Shown in pieces: positions 48,526 through 59,750 of a stretch of 64,000 nt of DNA. The position numbers and the translations under genes are program-made. The stretch comes from Pseudoxanthomonas sp. J35 (GTDB taxonomy: Bacteria; Pseudomonadota; Gammaproteobacteria; Xanthomonadales; Xanthomonadaceae): assembly GCF_000513995.1 (NCBI RefSeq), contig NZ_AZVB01000001.1, positions 124,001 through 188,000 of the forward strand, written 5' to 3'. The notes under the pieces are model-generated. The model was not told the origin of the DNA and did not search any database. It saw only the letters and a list, made by a program, of their open reading frames with translations. Position 1 is the first letter of the stretch. Every line of letters begins with the position of its first letter.

Positions 48526-50031
48526 ATGGAAGCCAACCGGCTCGATCCGCAGGCTGCGGCCGAATACCTCTCCTCCAAGTGGGACGACGACATCGTCCCG
48601 CAGCTGGTCGAATACATCCGCATCCCCAACAAGTCGCCGATGTTCGACAAGGACTGGCAGGCCGCCGGGCACATGGACGCCGCCGTCCGCCTGATGGAGG
48701 ACTGGGCCAGGGCGCAGGACATCCCCGGCCTGCAGGTCGAGGTCGTGCGCCTGGAAGGCCGCACCCCGCTGATCTACGTGGAAGTGCCGGCCAGCGGCAA
48801 GGATTCGGGCGAGGACACCGTGCTGCTGTACGGCCACCTCGACAAGCAGCCGGAAATGACCGGCTGGGATCCGGACCTGGGCCCGTGGAAGCCGGTGCTG
48901 AAGGGCGACCGCCTCTACGGCCGCGGCGGCGCCGACGACGGTTACGCGATCTTCGGTTCGCTGGCCGCGATCCAGGCGTTGCAGAAGCAGGGCGTGCCGC
49001 ACGCCCGCTGTGTGCTGCTGATCGAGGCCTGCGAGGAATCCGGCAGCTACGACCTGCCCGCCTACGTCGACCACCTCGCCCCGCGCATCGGCAAGCCCTC
49101 GCTGGTGGTGTGCCTGGATTCGGGCTGCGGCAACTACGAGCAGCTGTGGTGCACCACTTCGCTGCGCGGCCTGGCCGGCGGCAACCTGACGGTCAAGGTG
49201 CTCAGCGAGGGCGTGCACTCCGGCGACGCCTCCGGCATCGTGCCGTCGAGCTTCCGCCTGCTGCGCCAGCTGCTGTCGCGGCTGGAGGACGAGAACACCG
49301 GCAGGATCAAGGTCGAGGGCCTGTACGTGGAAATCCCGGCCGAGCGCCTGGAGCAGGCCGGCAAGGTCGCCGCGGTGCTGGGCGACGAGGTGTACAGCAA
49401 GTTCCCGTTCCTCGAGGGCATGAAGCCCATGTCCGACGACCTCACCGAGCTGGTGCTCAACCGCACCTGGCGCCCGGCGCTGTCGGTGACCGGCGTGGAC
49501 GGCATGCCGGCGCTGTCCTCGGCCGGCAACGTGCTGCGCCCGCACACCGCGGTGAAGCTGTCGCTGCGCCTGCCGCCGACGCTGGACGGCAAGCGCGCCG
49601 GCGAGCTGCTGCAGGAGGTGCTGCTGAAGGATCCGCCGAACGGCGCCAAGGTCGAGCTGGAGCTGGAGAAGGCCTCCTCGGGCTGGAACGCCCCGGCGCA
49701 GTCGCCGTGGCTGACCGGGGCGATCGAGGCGGCCTCGCAGGCGGCCTTCGGCAAGCCGGCGATGTACATGGGCGAAGGCGGCTCGATCCCGTTCATGGGC
49801 ATGCTCGGCGAGAAGTTCCCGGGCGCGCAGTTCATGATCACCGGCGTGCTGGGCCCGCACTCCAACGCGCACGGCCCCAACGAGTTCCTGCACATCCCGA
49901 TGGGCAAGAAGGTCACCCAGTGCGTGTCGCACGTGATCGCCGAGCACTACCGGGCCAGCGTCCGCGGCGAGACCACCGGCGTGGGCGCGGTGGCCGGCGG
50001 CGAACAGCACGGCGGCCACGGCTGCTGCTGA
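48526..50031 (+). CDS. M20 family dipeptidase/metallopeptidase
   Basis: 501 residues from ATG 48526. Zinc ligands are visible: YGHLDKQPE (His, Asp), GRGGADDGY (bridging Asp), IEACEESGS (Glu pair), CLDSG and the final HNAHGPNE-type segment NAHGPNEFLHIPM. It is close to cytosolic non-specific dipeptidases. An unusual C-terminal end rich in Gly, His and Cys (EQHGGHGCC) could bind metal and is not needed for the fold. No signal peptide. Confidence 0.92.
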   Translation: MEANRLDPQAAAEYLSSKWDDDIVPQLVEYIRIPNKSPMFDKDWQAAGHMDAAVRLMEDWARAQDIPGLQVEVVRLEGRTPLIYVEVPASGKDSGEDTVLLYGHLDKQPEMTGWDPDLGPWKPVLKGDRLYGRGGADDGYAIFGSLAAIQALQKQGVPHARCVLLIEACEESGSYDLPAYVDHLAPRIGKPSLVVCLDSGCGNYEQLWCTTSLRGLAGGNLTVKVLSEGVHSGDASGIVPSSFRLLRQLLSRLEDENTGRIKVEGLYVEIPAERLEQAGKVAAVLGDEVYSKFPFLEGMKPMSDDLTELVLNRTWRPALSVTGVDGMPALSSAGNVLRPHTAVKLSLRLPPTLDGKRAGELLQEVLLKDPPNGAKVELELEKASSGWNAPAQSPWLTGAIEAASQAAFGKPAMYMGEGGSIPFMGMLGEKFPGAQFMITGVLGPHSNAHGPNEFLHIPMGKKVTQCVSHVIAEHYRASVRGETTGVGAVAGGEQHGGHGCC

Positions 50032-50171
50032 ACCCCACATCGGCGAACCGGAGGAAAGGCGTCGGCTGGCCCGGCGCCTTTTCCTTCTGGCCGGCCGCCG
50101 CCGCATTCGCCCCCGGCCGCCGTCCGCGTTACGCTGGCCCCGCCCCCACATCCCCAAACCGGAGTCTGCGA

Positions 50172-50441
50172 ATGGAACAGATCTTTGGTGGCGGCATCAT
50201 CTGGACGATCTTCATCGGGCTCATCGCCGGACTGCTGGCCCGGGCGATCAAGCCGGGCAACGACAAGCTCAACCTGTTCTGGACCATCATCCTGGGCATC
50301 GGCGGTGCGCTGCTGGCCTGGTACATCGGCGGTCTGGTGGGCTGGTACGAACCGGGCGAGCCGGCCGGGTTCATCGCCTCGGTGGTCGGCGCGATCGTGC
50401 TGCTGGTCCTGTACGGAATGCTCCGCAGGAAAAAGGCCTGA
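50172..50441 (+). CDS. GlsB/YeaQ/YmgE family small membrane protein
   Basis: 89 residues with three hydrophobic segments (IIWTIFIGLIAGLLARAI, LFWTIILGIGGALLAWYIGGLVG, FIASVVGAIVLLVLYGML) and conserved Gly residues. This transglycosylase-associated-protein family is often stress-induced; the mechanism is unknown. Shine-Dalgarno GGAG at 50161-50164. A hairpin terminator follows. Confidence 0.92.
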   Translation: MEQIFGGGIIWTIFIGLIAGLLARAIKPGNDKLNLFWTIILGIGGALLAWYIGGLVGWYEPGEPAGFIASVVGAIVLLVLYGMLRRKKA

Positions 50442-52316
<1,875 letters not shown>

Positions 52317-52354
52317 CTGCGACGGTCCGGCCGCCGGCTACGTATGGCAGGACG

Positions 52355-52894
52355 ATGGGCGAACCGCCAGGGAACCAGGCAAGCGAAACGGAACGACTGC
52401 GCCGGGCACGGCGCGGCGACGACGCCGCGTTCGAGGCCATCTACCGCGAGCACGCCCGCGCCATCCATGCCCTGGCCCTGCGCCTGACCGGCAACAACGC
52501 CGCGGCCGAGGACATCGTCCAGGAGACCTTCCTGCGCATGTTCGGCTTCCTCTCCGGCCTGCGCGACGACACCCCGCTGCGTCCGTGGCTCAAGCGCGTG
52601 GCCGCCAACCTGGCGATCGACCGCCTGCGCCGCGAACACCGCCTGTCCGACGACCAGGCCTTGGCTGAAGCGGTCGACGCGGCCGCGCCGCCGGCCACCC
52701 TCGCCGAAGCCGATGCCCTGCTGCGACGGCTGCCGCCGCTGGTCCGTACCCTGGTATGGCTGCACGAAATGGAAGGCTGGTCGCACGAGGAACTGGCGCA
52801 GCGCTTCAGGCGCAGCCCGAGCTGGTCCAAGTCGATCCTGTCCCGCGCGCTGGCCCGCCTGCGCGCCGGCCTGGATCCGGAGAACGAAGCATGA
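52355..52894 (+). CDS. ECF-type RNA polymerase sigma factor
   Basis: 179 residues. Region 2 (AFEAIYREHARAIHALALRLTGNNAAAEDIVQETFLRMF...LRPWLKRVAANLAIDRLRRE) and region 4 (LVRTLVWLHEMEGWSHEELAQRFRRSPSWSKSILSRALARLR) are both clear; no region 1.1 or 3, as in ECF sigmas. The overlapping next gene encodes its probable membrane anti-sigma factor. Three secreted proteins follow in the same operon and are likely its main targets or signal partners. Confidence 0.94.
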   Translation: MGEPPGNQASETERLRRARRGDDAAFEAIYREHARAIHALALRLTGNNAAAEDIVQETFLRMFGFLSGLRDDTPLRPWLKRVAANLAIDRLRREHRLSDDQALAEAVDAAAPPATLAEADALLRRLPPLVRTLVWLHEMEGWSHEELAQRFRRSPSWSKSILSRALARLRAGLDPENEA

Positions 52895-53274
52895 CCCCCC
52901 CCGACCGCCTCCACGAACTGCTGCAGTCGCTGCCGGAACCACCGGAGCCGGACCTGTGGCCGCGCGTGCTCGCCGCGCGCCGGCGCCAGCGCCGGCAACG
53001 GCGCGTCGTCGCCGGCGCCGCGTCGTTCGGACTGGCCGCGCTGCTGGTCGTGGCGCTGTGGCCGCGCCTGCAACCGCCGCAGCCGGCGGTGGACGCACCG
53101 GCGATCGTGCAGGCCACGCCGGACGTCGACGCGCAGCTGCGCGCGCTCGACCGCGCCCTGCAGGTCGCCTACGACCGCGGTGCCAGCGACGACGAACTGG
53201 CGCCGCTGTGGGAAGTGCGCCAGGCCCTGGCCGCGCAGCTGGACGGCGGCGGTCGTCCCGGCAGCAGCATCTGA
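52891..53274 (+). CDS. Putative anti-sigma factor (single-pass membrane protein)
   Basis: 127 residues. A cytoplasmic N-terminal part (DRLHELLQSLPEPPEPDLWPRVLAARRRQRRQRR) is followed by one membrane helix (VVAGAASFGLAALLVVALWP) and a periplasmic C-terminal part of about 75 residues. The layout and 4-bp overlap with the sigma gene indicate an anti-sigma factor, but the ZAS zinc motif (HxxxCxxC) is absent. No sequence family recognised. Confidence 0.75.
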   Translation: MTPPDRLHELLQSLPEPPEPDLWPRVLAARRRQRRQRRVVAGAASFGLAALLVVALWPRLQPPQPAVDAPAIVQATPDVDAQLRALDRALQVAYDRGASDDELAPLWEVRQALAAQLDGGGRPGSSI

Positions 53275-53285
53275 CCGGAGGTTCC

Positions 53286-53786
53286 ATGTCGAAGATCCCG
53301 CTCCGTGCCCTGCTCCTGCTGCTGGCCACCGCCATGCCGGGCGCCGCGTACGCGCAGGCCTATCCGGCGATCCCCGTCGACGGCGTGCCTGTCGACACGC
53401 CCGGATGCGGCCTGGTCAGCAGCGCCGCGCGGCCGGTCCCGGAGAGCATGGACCTGTTTCCCGGCGTGATCATGCGCATCGACAACGACGGCATCAACGC
53501 GGTGCGCGAGACCTACCGCCTGCAGCCGGGCAAGCACGTGCTGGTGGTCGCCGAGAACATCCCGTCCTATCGCCTGGGCAGCGCCAAGCAGGTGCAGATC
53601 CAGAAGATGAAGCGCCGACGCAGCTTCGGCGAGATCTACAAGCCGCTGATCCTCGACGTGCGCGCCGACCGGCTCTACCGCATCGGCGTGCACCTGCGCC
53701 GCGACCGCCTCGACCCGGAAAGCATCCGCGACAACGAGTACTGGCACCCGGTGGTGTGGGAGGAGATCCCGCAGGCATGCCGCTGA
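53286..53786 (+). CDS. Secreted protein with CG...C-end domain (paralogue A)
   Basis: 166 residues with signal peptide (about 1-23). The mature protein begins a shared domain at GCGLVSS and ends QACR. In between: FPGVIMRIDNDG, LQPGKHVLVVAENI, and RIGVHLRRDRLDPESIRDNEYWHPVVWEE. Nearly the same block closes the third gene (54580). I do not recognise the family. The first and last cysteines are conserved in all three neighbours and could form a disulfide closing the domain. It lies 11 bp after the anti-sigma gene. Confidence 0.8.
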   Translation: MSKIPLRALLLLLATAMPGAAYAQAYPAIPVDGVPVDTPGCGLVSSAARPVPESMDLFPGVIMRIDNDGINAVRETYRLQPGKHVLVVAENIPSYRLGSAKQVQIQKMKRRRSFGEIYKPLILDVRADRLYRIGVHLRRDRLDPESIRDNEYWHPVVWEEIPQACR

Positions 53787-54550
53787 ACCCTTCCCCTTCC
53801 AGGCACACCGCGCCGCCCGGCCGCCATCGCGGCCGCGCGCTGCTGCTGGCTGCGCTGTGCCTGTCCTGGGCACCGGGCGTACTGGCCCAGCCTGCGCCGG
53901 TTGCGACGCAGGCCCCGCGCGACGCCTTCGAGCTGGGCGCGGTGGTCGACGTGCGGCGTCCCCAGGCCGAAGGCCTGCGGGTGATGGCGGTGACACCGGG
54001 CGGCGCCGCCGACCGGCTCGGCCTGCGCGCCGGCGACCGCCTGCTGTCGCTCAACGGCCAGGCCCTGGCTGGCGTGGACGCGCCGCGCGAGGCGCTGGCG
54101 CGTGCGCTGCAGGCTGGCGACGGCCGCCTGCAGGTACGCGTGCGGCGCGACGGCGAAGAACTCGACCTGGCGGGCACCGCCGACCTGCAACGCGCGACCG
54201 GCTCGGCGCAGTGCGGCCTGGTCGCCACGTACCCGCCCGGCGGCACGCTGCCGACGGGCCTGCTGGCGGTGGACATCGTCCAGGTCGAAGGTCGCGGCGT
54301 CCCGGCCGATGGAAGCGAGCCGTACCGGCTTCCGCCCGGCCCACGCGTGGTGATCGTGCGCGAGCACGTCCCGCCTGCCGCGCAGCGCTCCCGCGCCCTG
54401 AACAGCTACGCGTCGCGCGCCGTCGTCATCGACGTCGCCGCCGATACCCGCTACGTGCTGGCCGGCCGCATCCACGGCCCGACCGCGCCGGGCAACGCGC
54501 CGGTGTGGCAGCCGGTCGTGGTGCAGGCACGCAGCGAACCCTGCCGCTGA
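53777..54550 (+). CDS. Secreted PDZ-domain protein with CG...C-end domain (paralogue B)
   Basis: 257 residues. A long-n-region signal peptide (hydrophobic 20-37) is followed by a PDZ domain (about 45-125: LRVMAVTPGGAADRLGLRAGDRLLSLNGQAL, LQVRVRRDGEELDL). The C-terminal domain starts QCGLVATYPPGG and ends SEPCR, with LPPGPRVVIVREHV and VAADTRYVLAGRI matching the paralogues. No protease domain is present. It overlaps the preceding gene by 10 bp. A PDZ fused to the shared domain suggests binding of a C-terminal peptide as a signal to the sigma/anti-sigma pair. Confidence 0.8.
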   Translation: MPLNPSPSRHTAPPGRHRGRALLLAALCLSWAPGVLAQPAPVATQAPRDAFELGAVVDVRRPQAEGLRVMAVTPGGAADRLGLRAGDRLLSLNGQALAGVDAPREALARALQAGDGRLQVRVRRDGEELDLAGTADLQRATGSAQCGLVATYPPGGTLPTGLLAVDIVQVEGRGVPADGSEPYRLPPGPRVVIVREHVPPAAQRSRALNSYASRAVVIDVAADTRYVLAGRIHGPTAPGNAPVWQPVVVQARSEPCR

Positions 54551-54579
54551 GGCAGTCCCCCAGGTCCAGGAGAACGACC

Positions 54580-55065
54580 ATGAACCGACCGATCCTGCTG
54601 CTCGCCGTGATGCTGGCCGCCACGCAGCCGGCCGCCCTCGCCCGCGCCGACACCCCGCCGCTGCCCGGCGACGCCACCAGCACCTGCGGCTGGGTGACCG
54701 GCGAACGCCCGGCCGTGCCGCGCAGCCAGGACATCTTCCGTGTGGAGATCACCCGCATCGACGGCGACAGCACGCCGCTGCACCCGGTGCCGCGGCATCG
54801 CGTCCAGCCCGGCCAGCGCGTGCTCACCGTCGCCGACCGGATCGAGGCGAACTGGCTGCCAAGCGCCGCCATCGCCCAGATCGAGCGGATGAAGAAGCTG
54901 GAGATGCAGCGCGCGTACAAGACCTTCACCGTCGAGGTGAAGCCGGGCGTCAGCTACGCCATCGGCGCACGCCTGCTGCGCGACCGCCTGGACGCGCAGA
55001 GCATCCGCGACAACGCCTACTGGGAACCGGTGGTGTGGGACGAGCGCGCCGAGCGCTGCCCGTGA
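54580..55065 (+). CDS. Secreted protein with CG...C-end domain (paralogue C)
   Basis: 161 residues with signal peptide ending ALARA. The mature part begins STCGWVTGE and ends AERCP. FRVEITRIDGDS, VQPGQRVLTVADRI, FTVEVKPGVSYAIGARLLRDRLDAQSIRDNAYWEPVVWDE align with paralogue A over the whole length. Function unknown. It ends the ECF operon and converges with hda. Confidence 0.8.
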   Translation: MNRPILLLAVMLAATQPAALARADTPPLPGDATSTCGWVTGERPAVPRSQDIFRVEITRIDGDSTPLHPVPRHRVQPGQRVLTVADRIEANWLPSAAIAQIERMKKLEMQRAYKTFTVEVKPGVSYAIGARLLRDRLDAQSIRDNAYWEPVVWDERAERCP

Positions 55066-55077
55066 GCCCGCGCGCGC

Positions 55078-55788
55078 TCAGTCCAGGCCGAGCGCGCGAC
55101 GCAGGAACGGCACGGTGACCCGGCGCTGCGCCGCCAGCGATTCGCGGTCGATCCGCTCCAGCAGCGCCAGCAGCTGCGCCAGGTCGCGGCCGGTGCGGGT
55201 CAGCAGCCAGTCGATCGCCGCTTCCTCCAGCACCAGGCCGCGGCGGCGGGCGCGGTCGCGCAGCACCTCGCGGCGCCCCTCGTCGTCCAGCGTGGCCAGG
55301 GCGATGCGCGTGCACTGGCCCAGCCGGGACCGCAGGTCCGGCAGCACCAGCGACAGCAGCGCGGGGCTGGCGCAGGCCAGGTAGAGCATGCCGCGGCCGG
55401 AGGCGCGGGCGCGGTTGTGGAAGTCGAACAGCGCGACCTCGTCGTCGCGGTTGCCGGCCACCGCCTCCAGCCCGTCCAGGGCGACGACGTCGGCCGCCTC
55501 CAGCGCTTCCAGCGCCTCGTGCAGGCGGCCGGCGGCCGCGCGCAGCGGCAGGTAGGCCGGGCGGCGCCCGGTCTGCTCGGCCTCGGCGCACAGCGCCAGG
55601 CCCAGGTGGGTCTTGCCGGTGCCGCTGGCGCCTTCCACGTACAGCCAGTCGGCGCCGGCCTCGCGCGCCAGCGCGCGCAGCTGCGCGATCGCGCCTTCGG
55701 GCGCGCGCACGAAACCCTCCAGGCGCTGGTCCGGCGGATACCTCAGCGACAGCGGCAGCTGGGGCGTGGCCCCGGGAGCACCACTCAC
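55078..55788 (-). CDS. hda: DnaA regulatory inactivator Hda
   Basis: 236 residues. AAA+ protein close to DnaA domain III without the DNA-binding domain: Walker A EGASGTGKTHL, Walker B VVALDGLEAVAG, sensor 2 region LERIDRESL. The N-terminal QLPLSLRYPP is the beta-clamp-binding motif. It promotes ATP hydrolysis by DnaA after replication starts. The ATG overlaps the stop of the permease gene (ATGA, 55785-55788), an arrangement usual in Xanthomonads. Confidence 0.93.
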   Translation of the reverse strand: MSGAPGATPQLPLSLRYPPDQRLEGFVRAPEGAIAQLRALAREAGADWLYVEGASGTGKTHLGLALCAEAEQTGRRPAYLPLRAAAGRLHEALEALEAADVVALDGLEAVAGNRDDEVALFDFHNRARASGRGMLYLACASPALLSLVLPDLRSRLGQCTRIALATLDDEGRREVLRDRARRRGLVLEEAAIDWLLTRTGRDLAQLLALLERIDRESLAAQRRVTVPFLRRALGLD

Positions 55789-56966
55789 GGTTCGCTCCGC
55801 TCCCGCACCGCCGCTTCCTCGACCGCGCCGGTGTCCACGTACGGATCCAGCAGGATCGCCGGATGGTCGCCGGTATACAGCCCGCTCTGGCGGTAGCGCT
55901 CGTTGGCGAAGCGCAGCAGCACGTTGGCCACCGCCGCCACCGGCAGCGCCAGCAGCATGCCGAGGAAGCCGAACAGCTGGCCGCCGGCCAGGATCGCGAA
56001 GATCACCGCCATCGGGTGCAGGCCGATCTTGTCGCCGACGATGCGCGGGGTCAGCACGTAGCTCTCCAGCAGCTGGCCGACCGTGAACACCACGCCGACC
56101 AGCGCCAGCAGCTTCAGGTCGAAGCCCTGCGCCTGGACCAGCGCCGCCACCAGCGCCAGGACCACGCCGGTGGTCGCACCCAGGTAGGGAATGAAGCTGA
56201 TCAGGCCGGCGATGAGGCCGATCAGCACGCCGAGCTTGAGCCCCACCAGCTGCAGGCCGATCGCGTAGATCGCGCCCAGCGCCAGCATCACCAGGAACTG
56301 GCCGCGCAGGAACGCGCCGAGCACCTCGTTGGATTCACGCGCCAGCCGCGACACCGTGCCGACGTGGTCGCGCGGCACCAGCGAGGCGACGCGCTCCACC
56401 AGCAGGTCCCAGTCGCGCAGGAAGTAGAAGGTCAGGATCGGCACCAGCACCACGTTGGCGACCCAGGCGATCATCGCCACGCCCGAGCGCGACAGGTAGC
56501 CGAACAGGGTCGCGGCGAAGCCGCCGGCCTGGCTCCAGTGCTCGCGGACCCAGCCGTACAGGCGTTCGGTATCGAACCAGCCCAGCAGGTCCATCCCGGT
56601 CTTCGCCTCCAGCCACGGCAGCGCGACCTGCATGAACCAGTCGCGGTAGCCCGGCGCGGCCTCGACCAGGGTGCGCACCTGCCGTTCCAGCAACGGCACC
56701 AGGATCAGCAGCGCCAGCAGCAGGACCAGGGTCATCAGGAAGAACACCAGGCCCACGGCGACGTTGCGCGAATAGCCCCGCCGCTGCAGGCGGTCGGCCA
56801 GCGGGTCGCCCAGCCAGCCCAGCAGCGCGCCGAGCACGAACGGGGTCAGGATCGGCGCCAGCATCCACAGCAGCCACAGCGCGCCCAGGCCCACGGCCAG
56901 CCAGCGCAGCTGGCGCAGGAAGCGGGCGATCTCGTATTCGGGGGTGTTGTCGGGCGTGGCGCTCAT
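55785..56966 (-). CDS. AI-2E family transporter (PerM-like)
   Basis: 393 residues with about eight membrane segments. FLRQLRWLAVGLGALWLLWMLAPILTPFVLGALLGWLGDPLADRLQRRG at the N-terminus and GLIAGLISFIPYLGATTGVVLAL with LESYVLTPRIVGDKIGLHPMAVIFAILAGGQLFGFLGMLLALPVAAV are family-diagnostic. The role (permease or ion antiport) is unsettled. Overlaps both hda and the DUF2066 gene by 4 bp, forming one operon. Confidence 0.93.
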   Translation of the reverse strand: MSATPDNTPEYEIARFLRQLRWLAVGLGALWLLWMLAPILTPFVLGALLGWLGDPLADRLQRRGYSRNVAVGLVFFLMTLVLLLALLILVPLLERQVRTLVEAAPGYRDWFMQVALPWLEAKTGMDLLGWFDTERLYGWVREHWSQAGGFAATLFGYLSRSGVAMIAWVANVVLVPILTFYFLRDWDLLVERVASLVPRDHVGTVSRLARESNEVLGAFLRGQFLVMLALGAIYAIGLQLVGLKLGVLIGLIAGLISFIPYLGATTGVVLALVAALVQAQGFDLKLLALVGVVFTVGQLLESYVLTPRIVGDKIGLHPMAVIFAILAGGQLFGFLGMLLALPVAAVANVLLRFANERYRQSGLYTGDHPAILLDPYVDTGAVEEAAVRERSEP

Positions 56967-58054
56967 CGGATGCGGTACTCCGCGGTCGCGCCTTCCACCG
57001 CCACCACCGGCGCGTCGGGGCCGAGCATGCGGTTGAAGCCGGACACCCCGGTCAGCAGTTCCAGGTCGAACTCGACGCGGTCGCCCTCGGCGCGCGCCGG
57101 CACGATCCCGCGGACCACCGGCATGCGCTGCAGCGCCGCCGACAGGCGCAGGTAGTCCTCGGCGCTGTGCAGGCCGGTGAACACCAGGCGGTAGGTGCCA
57201 GCCGGCTCGGACGGCGGCGCCTTGGCGTAGCGCTGGACCAGCGCGTCGGCAGCCACGTCGGCGCCGGAGGCGATCGCGCGGCGCGCATCGGCCTCGTTCA
57301 CCGTGCGCGTGGCCAGCACGCGGCCGGCGTCGACGAAGGTCCAGTCGGCGGTCCAGCCGGGGCCGTTGCGGTACAGCTTGCCGATCAGTTGCATCGGCGG
57401 GCTGTAGCGCGCCGAGGCGCGGGCCACCGCCGCCGGATCGTTGCGCCAGATCGCGCCGACCGCCGCCTGCTCGGCGGCCGCCCCGGCCGGCAGGCCGAGG
57501 CGGAAGCCGCGCTCCTGTGCACGGTCGAGCACGCTGCGCGCGGCGTTGACCTGGGCGGTGGTCAGCAGGCGCGGGCCGCTGCCGTCGTCGATCGCCAGCC
57601 ACAGCACCGGCTTGGGCCGCGGCTGCGGCCACACCGGCAGGCCCAGCGCGGCGACCATCCCGTCCACCGCCTCGGGCCTGAAGCGCACCACCAGCATGGT
57701 GCGGAAGGTGGTCGCGCCGGTCGCGCCCACTCCCTGGTCCTGGCGGAAGTCGTAGGAATCGACGTAGTTGCGGGCGTTGCGCAGTTCCTGGGCCACGCCC
57801 GGGCGGTTCACCACCCCCGCATCGCCGGACAGCTTCTCCAGCACCCGCGCCAGCGCGCGCGCATAGCCGGCCTCGCGGGCCTCGGCGGTCTGGCTGTTGA
57901 CCGGGACCTCGGCCGCGTACAGGCCCTCGGCGCGGGCCACGTCGCCCTCGGTGCGCAGGCCGTCCTGGGCGCGGGCGGGCACGGCGGCCGCGCCCAGCGC
58001 CAGGCACAGCCACAGCAGCGGGGTCAGGCCAGCGGTAGCGCGGTGGGCTCGCAT
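56963..58054 (-). CDS. DUF2066 domain-containing protein
   Basis: 363 residues with signal peptide (ending VPARAQ). [35 protein letters not shown] and the FRQDQ...FRTMLVVRF segment match DUF2066, a periplasmic family of unknown function usually found beside purM and perM/hda in gammaproteobacteria. First gene of the minus-strand unit DUF2066-AI-2E-hda, divergent from purM over 155 bp. Confidence 0.88.
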   Translation of the reverse strand: MRAHRATAGLTPLLWLCLALGAAAVPARAQDGLRTEGDVARAEGLYAAEVPVNSQTAEAREAGYARALARVLEKLSGDAGVVNRPGVAQELRNARNYVDSYDFRQDQGVGATGATTFRTMLVVRFRPEAVDGMVAALGLPVWPQPRPKPVLWLAIDDGSGPRLLTTAQVNAARSVLDRAQERGFRLGLPAGAAAEQAAVGAIWRNDPAAVARASARYSPPMQLIGKLYRNGPGWTADWTFVDAGRVLATRTVNEADARRAIASGADVAADALVQRYAKAPPSEPAGTYRLVFTGLHSAEDYLRLSAALQRMPVVRGIVPARAEGDRVEFDLELLTGVSGFNRMLGPDAPVVAVEGATAEYRIR

Positions 58055-58209
58055 GCGGTGTCCTTGCCGGGGGCGGATGCGGTGAATTGTTGCCCGAATG
58101 CCCGTATCGCGCCAATCAAGACGCGAAGGCGCCGCTGCTGCCCGGCCGCCGGGCGGACGCGGCTGGTAGAATGCGCGCCTTCCCGCTAGCGCTGCCGCAG
58201 GCCCTGAAC

Positions 58210-59265
58210 GTGAGCCAGACCCCGACGCCCGCCCCTCTCACCTACCGCGACGCGGGCGTGGACATCGACGCCGGCAACGAGGTCGTCGAACGGATCAAGC
58301 CGCTGGTGCGGCGCAGTTTCCGCCCCGAGGTGATGGGCGGCCTGGGTGGCTTCGGCGCCCTGTTCGACCTGTCCAACAAGTACCGCGAGCCGGTGCTGGT
58401 CTCCGGCACCGACGGCGTCGGCACCAAGCTGAAGCTGGCCCAGCAGCTGGGCCGCCACGACACCATCGGCATCGACCTGGTGGCCATGTGCGTCAACGAC
58501 ATCCTGGTCCAGGGCGCCGAACCGCTGTTCTTCCTCGACTACTTCGCCACCGGCAAGCTCGACGTGGACACCACCGTCGCGGTGGTCGGCGGCATCGCCC
58601 GCGGCTGCGAGGAGTCCGGCTGCGCCCTGATCGGCGGCGAGACCGCCGAGATGCCCGACATGTACCCGCCGGGCGAGTACGACCTGGCCGGCTTCGCGGT
58701 CGGCGCGGTGGAGAAGTCGCAGCTGCTGGACGGCGCCCGGGTGCGCGAGGGCGACGTGCTGCTGGGCATCGCCTCCTCCGGCCCGCATTCCAACGGCTAT
58801 TCGCTGATCCGCAGGATCTACGACCGCGCCGGCCGCCCGGCCGGGGCGGTCCTGGCGGACGGGACGAAACTGGTCGACGCGCTGATGGCGCCGACCCGGC
58901 TGTACGTGAAGCCGGTGCTGGCGCTGCTGCGCGAACACGGCGAGGCGATCCATGCGATGGCCCACATCACCGGCGGCGGCCTGACCGAGAACATCATCCG
59001 GGTCATCCCCGAAGGCCTGGGCCTGGACATCGAGGCCTCGGCGATCGTGCTTCCGCCGGTGTTCGACTGGCTGCAGCGCGAGGGCGCGGTGGCCGACGTG
59101 GAGATGTGGCGCACCTTCAACTGTGGCGTCGGCTTCGTGCTGGTGCTGCCGCAGGACGCGGTCGCCGCGGTGTCCACCAGCCTGGACGCGCAGGGCCTGG
59201 CCCACCGTGCGATCGGCCAGGTGGTGCGCGCCAGCGGCGACGGCGAACGCGTCCGCATCGGCTGA
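58210..59265 (+). CDS. purM: Phosphoribosylformylglycinamidine cyclo-ligase
   Basis: 351 residues from GTG 58210 ([33 protein letters not shown]). An in-frame ATG at 58171 would add 13 residues but lies on a TAGAAT -10 box (58167-58172), so GTG is preferred. [57 protein letters not shown] and [16 protein letters not shown] are the ATP-binding and catalytic blocks of AIR synthetase. It catalyses the fifth step of purine synthesis. Confidence 0.96.
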   Translation: MSQTPTPAPLTYRDAGVDIDAGNEVVERIKPLVRRSFRPEVMGGLGGFGALFDLSNKYREPVLVSGTDGVGTKLKLAQQLGRHDTIGIDLVAMCVNDILVQGAEPLFFLDYFATGKLDVDTTVAVVGGIARGCEESGCALIGGETAEMPDMYPPGEYDLAGFAVGAVEKSQLLDGARVREGDVLLGIASSGPHSNGYSLIRRIYDRAGRPAGAVLADGTKLVDALMAPTRLYVKPVLALLREHGEAIHAMAHITGGGLTENIIRVIPEGLGLDIEASAIVLPPVFDWLQREGAVADVEMWRTFNCGVGFVLVLPQDAVAAVSTSLDAQGLAHRAIGQVVRASGDGERVRIG

Positions 59266-59272
59266 TCCGGCC

Positions 59273-59707
59273 GTGGACACCGCGCCGCCCCCCTTGGAAG
59301 CGACGGCCGACGACCTGCGCCACCTGCAGCTGCTGTCGGTATTCCACTACGTGGTCGGCGGCATCACCGGCCTGTTCGCGCTGTTCCCGGTGATCCACCT
59401 GGTCATGGGCCTGGCCATCGTCAGCGGCCGCCTGCCGATGGAGGACGCCGGCGCGGCCCCGTTCGACCCGCGGATGGTCGGCTGGATCTTCGTGGCGATC
59501 GCCTCGCTGATGATCGGGTTCGGCCTGACCCTTGCCGGCCTGATGGTCTACGCCGGCCGCTGCATCGCCCGCCGCCGCCGGCACCTGCTGTGCCTGGTGG
59601 TCGCCGCCCTGTCCTGCATGATGATGCCGCTGGGCACGGTGCTGGGCGTGTTCACCCTGGTGGTGCTGACCCGGCCGCGGGTCCGCGCACTGTTCCCGGA
59701 ATCGTGA
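59273..59707 (+). CDS. Hypothetical membrane protein between purM and purN
   Basis: 144 residues from GTG 59273, 7 bp after purM. Three or four hydrophobic segments (LLSVFHYVVGGITGLFALFPVIHLVMGLAIVSG, MVGWIFVAIASLMIGFGLTLAGLMVYAG, LLCLVVAALSCMMMPLGTVLGVFTLVVLT). The arrangement is common in Xanthomonads at this locus. Function unknown; co-transcribed with purine genes. Confidence 0.8.
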   Translation: MDTAPPPLEATADDLRHLQLLSVFHYVVGGITGLFALFPVIHLVMGLAIVSGRLPMEDAGAAPFDPRMVGWIFVAIASLMIGFGLTLAGLMVYAGRCIARRRRHLLCLVVAALSCMMMPLGTVLGVFTLVVLTRPRVRALFPES

Positions 59708-59750
59708 TGCCGCCGGTGTCCGCCCGCCTCCCGGCCGCGGGAGCCGCCGC

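Noticed and set aside
58171-58209. ATG 58171 as start of purM
   Set aside because: It overlaps a TAGAAT -10 box and adds residues not expected for PurM; GTG 58210 fits the family N-terminus.
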